Below the pieces are notes generated by a model. The model worked only from the letters and a program-made list of their open reading frames with translations. It did no database searches and was not told the origin of the DNA. A program made the position numbers and the translations under genes. Shown one piece after another: positions 55,657-64,000 of a DNA stretch of 64,000 nt (positions are counted from its first letter, which is position 1; each line of letters starts with the position of its first letter). This DNA comes from Chrysoporthe austroafricana (lineage: Eukaryota; Ascomycota; Sordariomycetes; Diaporthales; Cryphonectriaceae): assembly GCA_001051155.2 (NCBI GenBank), contig JYIP02000003.1, positions 1,922,001 through 1,986,000 on the forward strand, in the 5' to 3' direction.

Positions 55657-56295
55657 ATGAGGATCGGAGAGATTATGGATATCGACTTGTCTCATGCTCT
55701 CGATCACAACAGCATACCAAGAAGCTCCACTGGTTGTTGGACTTGTCGACTCCGACGCAAAAAATGCGACGAGAACAGCCCTGTGTGTGACACATGCGCC
55801 TCACTCCTTATCACCTGTCATTATGACCAGAAGAAGCCTGAGTGGATGGATGGCGGGAAGAGACAGGAAGAGATGGCTCGGCAGCTCAAGCGCGAGGTTA
55901 AGGAGAATGCTTCTCGTCGCCGCGGACATGGACAACGTGCGGTCCGTATTGGCGATAACCCCTCGGTTGACGGAGTTAGCGCTGGCGAATCGATAGTGCT
56001 GTCGCAAAAGACACGCATGGCCCCGGCTGCTCCTGTATACGATGCTCTTAAGGCAGCCTCAGACGCTCATGACAATGGGATGCAACGTCGCCCTACAGCA
56101 ATGACTACGGGGCTTCAGCCTGCGCTTGGCTGCATGTCTCGCAGCAGCGCTCGCCAAAATACAGGCCTTGAGCCGTCCGATACAATTTTCGTCATGTTCT
56201 ACCTCGATCACGTGCTTCCCTTCCTGTTCCCGTTCTACAGGCCATCTATACTTGAAGGCGGTAAGTCGCAGGGGGTAGTTTCCGGCCACCCCTAG
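55657..56295 (+). pseudogene. Zn(II)2Cys6 transcription factor, truncated by a DNA transposon
   Basis: The first in-frame ATG is 55657 (a second, at 55675, starts MDIDLSHALD). Residues about 27-52 form the binuclear cluster CWTCRLRRKKC...CDTCASLLITC with C-x2-C-x6-C-x6-C-x2-C-x6-C spacing, followed by a basic linker. A later block, DTIFVMFYLDHVLPFLFPFY then RPSILEGG, is the conserved lead-in to the regulatory domain of this group. Right after LEGG a GTAAGT donor appears at 56261, and 10 bp later transposon sequence begins. The remaining domain (normally several hundred residues) is absent from the window. The visible stop (56293-56295) lies in transposon sequence, so only the DNA-binding part could be made. 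Confidence 0.85.
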
Positions 56296-56309
56296 TTTCC
56301 GGCCACCCC
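56276..56309. repeat. Tandem 17-bp repeat at the pogo-element end
   Basis: TAGTTTCCGGCCACCCC twice in a row, at the junction between the Zn2Cys6 gene and the transposon. Probably a (sub)terminal repeat of the element; no matching inverted copy was found at the other side. Confidence 0.65.
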
Positions 56310-56360
56310 GGCCGCTACACCATACATATTATATATATATATATATATTTCTCTTTCTTC

Positions 56361-57345
56361 CTATAGAGCCACCACAATGCAGTCTTCCTCATCAGTAGGT
56401 AATTCGATGCCGCTCTCTTCATTTAGACTATTGTCATTTCTATTTACTGCTTCTTGAGTCCTCTGTATGTCCTTAATGCCTGCGAATTTCGAATTCGGAC
56501 TGATATTAACTTTCCTTCTTTTTGTAGGCTTTCGGTCCTCAAGCTGTCTCCTTATTGTTTCGTTTTCCTCAAGGGCTTTGCCTAGAGCTATATCCCTTTC
56601 ATCCCAGGCTTTCTGGACCTTTCTGAAGAGAGAGCGTTGGCTGGAAGCTGAGGAAAGCTGGTTCCGGTATTTGTTCAGCTGGTAATACAGATCCCTAGCC
56701 TTCCGAGGGGTTGAATATATAATATCCGATAGCTGTAAAAGTATTCTTGGTATCGAATTAAGTCTAGTTGATGCTCTTGGATCCATATTCGACGAGAATT
56801 CGTATCGATTCTGGGTATTCTCAAGGAAGAGAGGGCTCAGAAATGGCTTGGCCAGACGGAAGGGCTATAGACCTATTGCTTTCCATTCAGATCTTATATT
56901 CTGGCTAAAAAGGCCTTCTAGACAAGCCAGACGATAGTTCTTAAGGAATAAACGCTTTCCGACAATAGTACTATCCCCTTATTGGGCTAGAGAACTCAGC
57001 CTCTTTCTGTAAGCTTTTTTCAGAGAGGAAAAGACCCTTAGATTTAAAGGTTGAAAAACGTAAGAGGTATAAGGAAGCAAATAAAGCAATAAGATATTGT
57101 TTTGAAAGCATTCCTATATAAATTCACTTATTTTATGGCTTCCGTAGCTATTTAGAACTAATAGTTTTCTTTCCAAGAGGTTCTCGGGTTAATTGCTAGG
57201 AATAAAGATCTTCTGTAGCCATTCAAAAGCTATAGCGTTATTTGTCCATCCGTTTACTATTGCTATAAATTGCTAGCTATCGAATAGAGTAAGATCTATA
57301 GGAAACTATTGCTATTATACTATAAGGCCTTTGAAAATTACTAAC
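56361..57345 (-). pseudogene. pogo/Fot1-type transposase (DDE), 3' part
   Basis: The minus frame holds DDE-domain landmarks: NGWTNNAIAFEWLQKIF, LLVLNSYGSHKISEFI (catalytic Asp now Asn), YLLPYTSYVFQPLNLRVFSS, SLKKAYRKRL. The intact C terminus at 56786..56361 (STPRKARDLYYQLNK, KRRKVNISPNSKFAGI) is typical of Fot1-like transposases. Stops are TAG/TAA. The 5' part with the DNA-binding domain was not recovered. Confidence 0.82.
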
Positions 57346-57465
57346 GGAAAGAGATAGTATTATAACTCGGAAAGAAAGGACCAGGGCGTACAATACGGAA
57401 AACTAAGTCAAATACCTTATTAATAATCCTACTTAGAAGGAACCCTATAAATGGTTATATAATTA

Positions 57466-57479
57466 AGGGTTAGGGTTAG
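57466..57479 (+). repeat. Telomere-like motif AAGGGTTAGGGTT
   Basis: Two to three units of the fungal telomere repeat TTAGGG inside the AT-rich block, near the pogo/gypsy junction. Confidence 0.7.
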
Positions 57480-57900
57480 AATAGATCGATAGGATCGATA
57501 TCGATCTAGAGAGATCGATAAATTCGATAGAAGAACTTATTAATCCAGAACTAAAGAGCTGAATATATAATAACTAGACATTACTAGATAGATTGTTATG
57601 GCTTTTCAGTTATAAATTTAAGTACTACTTAAACCCTATTATACTTTCAAGTAATAGCTTTATAGGCTTATAAATATTGCAAACGTTTATTAAATAAGTT
57701 TCCGGTATTCAAGGCTATATTTAATACCGCTTTTGCTAGCATAAACCCATTAATTTTACAATTTATTTTAAGATTGCTGCAGCGTTTATAATATTTTTAC
57801 GACTCTTATTCAAAAACGGTTTAATATATATCCTTTAAGCAATACCGGAAATACGATAGCGCCTTAAACCCTATCTTCTTCTAGCAACCAGGCTTTTCAG
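57480..57900. other. AT-rich junction between pogo and gypsy elements
   Basis: Contains GATCGAT-rich sequence at about 57485-57535. It may include a 5' LTR of the gypsy element, but no LTR pair can be shown. Confidence 0.35.
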
Positions 57901-57959
57901 GAAAAAGCTTTAACTATCCTTATTAACGAATAGTTCTAGTAACAAAATATAGCCCTGTA

Positions 57960-58767
57960 CTAGCAGCTTGAAGAAATCAAGAATAAAGTTTTCTGTCTTA
58001 ATGCTTTTTAACAAGCTAAAGCTTTCAAGCTTGACAAACTTGGGCTTTATAAAAGCATTCGAAGAAATTTCTAGGCTTTCTTAATCCAGCTCAAAGCTTA
58101 TTTCAAATACTATAGCGCTCAATTCAGGACTATTTATAACAAAATCGATTTCGCGAAAAGCCGCTTTGAAAGAACGGCCTTTTAATAATAAAAGCTAACT
58201 TTCCGTAATTATCTAGATAATAATGAAAATTTCCGTTCTGAAAATACTAAACGCATTTTTCAGCGCTATGCTAATTTTGAATCGGCCTTTATTAAGACTT
58301 TTGGGAACCCGGATAAGAGATATATTGCAATACGGCAATTGGAAGCATTTCGATAAACTGGCTTAGCTATAGACTATACGGCCAAATTCAGATAAATTAT
58401 CGCTTATTTTGATTACGAAAACGAACCCCTTATAAATGTCTATTATACAGGATTTAAAAAAGAAGTCAAAAACGAATTTTATAAGGAAAACCGACCTGAA
58501 AAATTTAGCGAATTCATTAATAAAGCAGTTTATATCGACAATCAATTCTATAAACAATACTAATAACGATAAAAGAATTATAATAGCGCTTTGAAATATT
58601 AACTTAATTTAAGAAAGCGCAAGTTCTAACAGAAAACCCGGAATAGTATAGCTTATTCAAGTACGATATATGCTAGCTTTATAGAATTAAATACCCTTAT
58701 ACGGGAATAATATAAGGGAATTATTTGTTATAATTGTAGTAAGAAAGGTTATATTATATGCAATTGC
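57960..58767 (+). pseudogene. gypsy Gag with CCHC zinc knuckle relic
   Basis: The frame reads FLIQLKAYFKYYSAQF, TFRNYLDNNENFRSENTKRI, FIKTFGNPDKR, IDYTAKFR, YTGFKKEVKNEFY, then CYNCSKKGYIICNC at 58726-58767. In the knuckle (C-x2-C-x4-H-x4-C) the His is now Tyr, a CAT-to-TAT change. Confidence 0.85.
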
Positions 58768-60889
58768 TATTAAGAAAAGAAAAAACGAAATTGGAAACCA
58801 GTCCCGGAAAAATAGGTTAATATCGCTTAATAACCGGAACCCAATTAGCTAAGCAATAATATTTTGCCGGAATAAATAGCGGACTTTAGCTATAGCAGTA
58901 TAAGCTGGATAGCTTGCTATTAAGACTATTGCTTACTGCATTTCTTAGCGAAAGAAGGTTTAAAATAATTCTTATACAAATCTAAAGGATAAAAGCAATT
59001 TGCTATAAGAAGAAAAGGCTTTATTTACGATATAGCTATAAATAGCAATAATTCCGACTATTTAAGCAACCCTTTAGACATTAAAGAGGAAGACTTAAGA
59101 AAGTTCCCTTTAAATTATTATTTCGAATAATAATGGAATGCAATAGTAAAAGAGGAATTTAATACCCAGAAAATGGAAATATTCAAACCTAGTATTATAT
59201 TCGAAAAAATAACGTTACAAAATAAGCAGCCAGATAACCTACTAACCCTTATATTCAAAGAAAAACTTAATACGGAAATAGAAAAGACGGTTACTTAGCG
59301 CGTAAAATAAGAACGATTAAAGCAAGATAGCTAAATATCCAAATATACGAAAGTTAAGCATTTTATTTACGGATTTACATTATAGGAACTCTTTCAAAGC
59401 ATCCCGTTTTAGAATAGCAAATATAGATTTCAAAAAGATAAAAAGATCAATTATTTATATTCTCGTTATTATAAACTTGCTTGGATATGCTATATTTATT
59501 ATAATTGCCAAATATATTTTAATAAGAAAATTAAATATAATTGGTTTCCAATTAAGGAATAAGACCAATTAATCTAATCTATTATAGAATTCCGAGGAAA
59601 ATATAGAAAAGTCTTGTATATTGAAAATAATAATGCCCATATTAAACTACTTAATAATTGTCCGTAAAAATATATTCAAAGAAAAACGATATAGAAGCAA
59701 TGCTATATTATAGCATATTCTATTTATATGCAAAATAAAGCTAAAGAATAGCATTAATTGCAAAAAGCTAAGAAGGCAAGGCAATATAGCTAAAACCAAA
59801 TACGAAAGCTAGTAAAGCAAGCAGTAAGAAAAGCTTAAAATACCCTAAAAGAGAAAGATTGCTTATAATGGAATAATAGCCGATTAAAATTACAAAATCC
59901 CTATATGCGATTACGAAAGAAGATAAGAAATATATTATATTAAATGCATATATTAACGGGTAACGATATAGCGCACTTTTAAATAGCAGCATACAAAAAA
60001 ATTTTATTTTGCTAGAAATCGTTAATAGAGAATGAATTCTCTAAATATAGAAAAAGAATCTTTATAAATTCAATATTATAGAAAGAAAAGCGGTTGCATA
60101 TAATTTTAATATAATCGATATAAAAACTGATTATTTATTTATTTCGATCCAAAACTTTATAATAAAAACTATTTTCGATATTACAAATATAGTATAATAC
60201 GAATTGATTTTAAGAATATTTTAGCTTAAAAAGCATAACTTTCGAATCGATTAAACTATTAGCCAGATTTTATAAAAATAAGCTATACTTACTAAAAAGA
60301 TTGCAATTAACGGAAAAGGGAAAGTTTTAATTACTAAGGATAATATCAGAAATATGCATTTAAATAAGCTTAAATATACTTTTAAAGCAGACGGACTTGC
60401 TAGAAAATAAGGAAAGGTTACGAATATTTCGAACTTATAAATATAGATTGAAAACGGATTAGAAATTCAAGCGATTAGCGATTAACAGAAAATTAATTTA
60501 ACGCAAAGCATTATAAAGCTATATAGATTATAGAATTACAAAAAGGTATAGCTTTTAAAATAATAAATATAAAAGGATTCTGGGCGGAAATTTGGGCTAA
60601 CAAATAATAAATACCCGAAACCTTTAAAGGTTAAGCCCTAAAAATAATAATAAGAAGCAAGCAAAATAAAATACGCTTAATAATACTTTTTATTCTTTTA
60701 GATTTCAAAAAACGAAAAAGGATTATTACTTGAATTCGAAAACGTATTAAAGGAATATTACAAGTTCAAAAAACTATAGCAAAAGAAATTTAATACTAGC
60801 TTATTAGAATATAGCCTTTTTAATTATAAAATTCCATTAAAAGAAAGGATAAAACCTTAAAATTATTTTTATTTATAAGCTTAATTAAG

Positions 60890-61400
60890 CAAAATTCGAA
60901 ATATTCAGGAAATATATTAACAAAAATCTGAAAAAAGGCTATATACGAAAATTGCAATTACTCGCAAAATACTTAATTCTATTCGTATTTAAAAAGAACG
61001 GCAAATTACGACTTTATATAAACTATTAATAATTTAACGATATTACGATTAAGAATTGCTATCCTTTACTTCTAATAAGAGAAATGCAAGATCGATTAAT
61101 TAGAGCAAATTAATTTATTATATTTGATTTCAAAGAAAGATATTATTATATCCGGATTAAAGAAAATAATATTTGGAAAATAGCATTCAGGATTCGTTAC
61201 GGATATTTTGAATATATAATTTTACTTTTTAAATTAATTAATGCATTTATATCTTTCCAAGAAATAATTAACGATATTTTCTGCAAATATTTAAATATTA
61301 TTATTATTATTTACTTTAATAATATCCTTATTTATTCAAAAGATTTTGAATTATATAAATAGCATATATAGCAAGTATTTTAAATTTTGTAAGATAATAA
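60890..61400 (+). pseudogene. gypsy reverse transcriptase relic
   Basis: Blocks in order: YINKNLKKGYIRKLQLLAKY, LFVFKKNGKLRLYINY, FNDITIKNCYPL, FIIFDFKERYYYIRIKENN, WKIAFRIRYGYFEYI, FQEIINDIFCKYL, then IYFNNILIYSKD. The catalytic Y-x-D-D is now Y-F-N-N by GAT-to-AAT changes. Confidence 0.88.
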
Positions 61401-61689
61401 GTTTTTAATTAAATTAAATAAATATTATTTCTATTAATAAAAAGTTAATTATTTCGGTTATATAATAGAATTAAGCAAAATTAGCATATAAAAAGACAAA
61501 ATCCAAATAATAAAAGAATAGCTTATATTAGAAAAAACTAAAAAAATTAAAGCATTCTTTAGCTATATTAACTTTTACTAATAATTTATTCGAAATTATA
61601 GCAAAATCGTATGCCTTTTTACAGACTTTACGAAAAAAAATCGGAAGTTCGAATAAATATAAAAAATATAAAAAGCATTTAATAAAATT

Positions 61690-62140
61690 AAAAAGCGAGT
61701 TATATTAAAACTTATATTTTGCAAAATAAATTCAAATAAGCTATTTGAAATCGAAACCGATATATTGGATTATGTATTCGGAAGATAATTTGATTAACGA
61801 AACGATTAAGAATATTTCAGAATTATAAGCAATTTTTCAAAAAAGTTAAATAGCTTAAAACTCAATTATAATATTCTAAATAAAGAATTAATAGCAATTA
61901 TAAAAGCATTTAAAAAATAGCAATACTATTTAATCGGAATTAAATATTAAATTATAATGCATTCTAATTATAAAAATTTAATAATATTTATAATAATAAA
62001 GATTTTAAATAGATAATAAATTAAATAAGCGAAATTTCTCTTATAATTCGATTTAAAAATTATTTATTGCAAAAGATCCGAAAATAACAAAGCAAATATA
62101 TTTAATAAATAATTAGATTATTAGAATATAGAATTTAAAA
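61690..62140 (+). pseudogene. gypsy RNase H relic
   Basis: Includes a decayed start (LFEIETDILDYVF, from the E-x-D-A-S block) and an end block FLLQFDLKIIYCKRSENNKAN after replacing one stop. Limits approximate. Confidence 0.65.
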
Positions 62141-62199
62141 AGCTTTAAAATATTTTCCGATAAAATAAAGATAGCAACTTTGTAAATAAAGCTAAGTAA

Positions 62200-64000
62200 T
62201 AATATACGTACTGAAATATATTATAAAGCATAGTTTTCCTAAAAAAGTAAACTACGCTAAAAGCCTATTAAGGCATTATATAAGCCCCCCGGTAAAGGTA
62301 TAGCATTTACCTAGTAAATTTACTGCGTATTTACCAAGGAATTTATTATAGATTTATTAAGCGAATCTATTATAAATTCATTACGTCTATAGATTTTGCT
62401 ATTAATTACCGGCCCTTTATAACCTTTATTTATAAAGAAAGCTAATAATTAAGGATATTTTGGGTAGCAATAATACGATATAATAAGACTTTAAGTTATA
62501 CGGCAAAGAAAAGCACGATAGTACTATTGGATAAAGGAAATTATATAGAAAATAATAATCGTTTTATAAAGCCGACTTATATTAGAGTCCTAATAGGTAA
62601 ACGTGCTTATGCCGGGAATTAAAAAGAAAACCTGCCCGTACCGAAAGCTTAAAATTAATCCTCTATTATAACCGGTTTATACTTAAAGTAAATAAATATA
62701 TATAATACTTATATATAATAAGGCTAGCCGATATTCAAATATATTTCGGTAATGCTTAGTCGTATTTATTGCTAAAATATTTGGTATAGATATAATTAAA
62801 AACCAAAATTGCTTATGGATATTAATAGAAAATATAGTTTTTAGATAATAGGGTATTAAATAAGTATAATAGTAGTAAATGTAAAATGAAATTACGATAG
62901 AATATATCGGTATGCAAAGCTAATAGCTGCGTATAGTTATTATATAGCAATATTATAACCAGTTTTCAATATAAATAGCTAAATCTATAAATTATTAGAA
63001 GAAAGCAATATTATATGCTATTAATAAAGTTATATCGATAAATAATAGCTATTTTATTAATTGAGAATAACCTTTCGGGTTTTAGCAATAATTTCAAGGT
63101 TTAATAAATTGCAAGGGAATATAGCAAATAATTTTTCCTTTCCAATATAATTGCAGAAATCGGTATAATTATAGATATTAAGCTGCAAGGTTTTGACTAG
63201 CTTATGCGTTTGGATATAAGACTTGAAGCTTATTATGCGATTTTGGTATTGCAAGGACCGGGCGGCGCTAAAATAATCTTTATTTTCGTTAGCCTATTTC
63301 TGAAAAGTAGTATTAAAATTATAATCCATATCGTCTTTGATAAAAACGATCTTAATAGCTTTGAAATCGTATTCGAAACGGAAGATTTGGTTTATAATAA
63401 AATATAAGCCCGACCGATTGGATAAGACGGTAGGATCGAAATCGCAAAGCTAAATAATGAACTCGTATATATATTTTCTTATAGTAAAAAGGAAGAAATA
63501 TTAAATGCGATTATTATAAATTCCGATAATACCGAACTTAATATTATTATAAATAGCAAAGCTATTAGCAATATAAAAATAGTTAATACCGAAATTGCTT
63601 CTTTAAATAAAATTATAGCATATATATTCTTTAGATATATAAAGGGCTAGCGTACGGTAATATATTGCGATTTCGGCCTTAATAGCTTTGGATTTAGGAT
63701 TATATTTGATAAATAAAGCGGGAATAGCGCGAGGCATAGCCCGCAAGAGCAGAATGCTATTAATATTAGTTCGAGAAGTTCTATTTAGTATAACCAATAG
63801 GCTAGCTATATTCGGTAAGTTATTTTCGGTTAAGTCGATAATATTATCTATAATTCGATAATGCTTAGCTAGCATTATAAAGTTTCGTTCTATTATAGCA
63901 AATAAGCTTAGATTAATAATTAGCATAATAAGCTTGAAAGCTTTAAGCTTAGCTAAGATTAGCTTAATATTCTTAACTATTTTCTTTTAAGTAATAAAGG
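62200..64000. repeat. Unassigned AT-rich RIP-type repeat
   Basis: Low-GC sequence running off the right edge. Two competing frames with only TAG/TAA interruptions exist: minus 63926-63057 (107 stop-free codons at its start) and plus 63204-63790. Neither shows a domain I recognise. A short GC-richer patch (CCCCCCGGTAAAGG) near 62285 may mark an element boundary. Confidence 0.5.

Larger units (their letters stand above)
56276..57460 (-). mobile_element. pogo/Fot1-type DNA transposon, RIP-degraded (right end approximate)
   Basis: It starts at the tandem TAGTTTCC repeat, includes a (TA)n run near 56329-56348 and carries a pogo-type transposase on the minus strand. The right end was not found. 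AAGGGTTAGGGTTAG at 57466-57479 marks a change of sequence. Confidence 0.7.
57900..62200 (+). mobile_element. Ty3/gypsy retrotransposon, RIP-degraded (limits approximate)
   Basis: Plus-strand order: gag (about 57960-58770) with a zinc knuckle, then protease region, reverse transcriptase (60890-61400) and RNase H (61690-62140). This is the gypsy order. Stops are TAG/TAA. No integrase could be recognised after 62200, so the element is truncated or joined to another repeat. Confidence 0.85.

Noticed and set aside
56329..56348. (TA)n run as a promoter element of the truncated regulator
   Set aside because: It lies inside the transposon end and downstream of the gene start; a simple microsatellite.
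1..64000. CRISPR arrays, bacterial operons, rRNA genes
   Set aside because: No regularly spaced repeats, no ribosome-binding sites or operon spacing, and no rRNA-like sequence; the introns show it is eukaryotic.

Overview
This is nuclear DNA from a filamentous ascomycete (Pezizomycotina-type). The signs are short spliceosomal introns (about 46-200 nt, GTRAGT donors, CTRAC-like branch sites), fungal-only families (Zn2Cys6 regulator, NACHT/C2H2 NLR-like protein, PaxB/Pyr4-type terpene cyclase, GH28 pectinase), and very AT-rich transposon blocks whose decay is C-to-T/G-to-A, as repeat-induced point mutation (RIP) produces. The species cannot be named from this window.

Layout: 0-4.2 kb is GC-rich and holds the 5' end of a beta-lactamase-family gene, a small two-exon gene and an Arg/Ser-rich protein. 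From 4.2 to 11.4 kb decayed reading frames alternate with intact genes: a secreted alpha/beta hydrolase (four exons), a mitochondrial rhomboid protease and a small four-helix membrane protein. From 11.4 to 22.5 kb the DNA is gene-poor and carries only relic frames. From 22.5 to 31 kb lie a PaxB/Pyr4-like membrane terpene cyclase, a secreted Ala/Ser-rich protein, a GH28 pectinase and a SET-domain lysine methyltransferase. From 31 to 34.5 kb come an amber-broken membrane-protein gene and a solo LTR. A RING-containing SNF2 ATPase (34.6-38.0 kb, minus) lies head to head with a NACHT/C2H2 NLR-like gene (38.5-50.0 kb, plus). That gene is split by an 8.1-kb Ty1/copia element with 171-bp LTRs and a 5-bp target duplication. 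From 50.4 to 56.3 kb there are an arylamine N-acetyltransferase, a membrane-protein gene with one nonsense codon, and a Zn2Cys6 regulator cut off by a pogo/Fot1 transposon. The rest, to 64 kb, is RIP-degraded pogo and Ty3/gypsy sequence plus unassigned AT-rich repeat.

The genes do not form one pathway. The left and middle parts look like accessory genome with secreted hydrolases and an orphan terpene cyclase. The right half records transposon invasion, RIP, and loss of neighbouring genes. The most unusual observation is a reading frame of about 644 codons on the plus strand inside the copia element, antisense to gag-pol, between RNase H and the 3' LTR. Its internal stops are all TAG or TAA, as expected of a real ORF after RIP. 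A second pattern is that most single-copy reading frames found broken here are interrupted by TAG codons, which suggests CAG-to-TAG change outside the repeats. All exon joins were inferred by eye from splice signals and phase.
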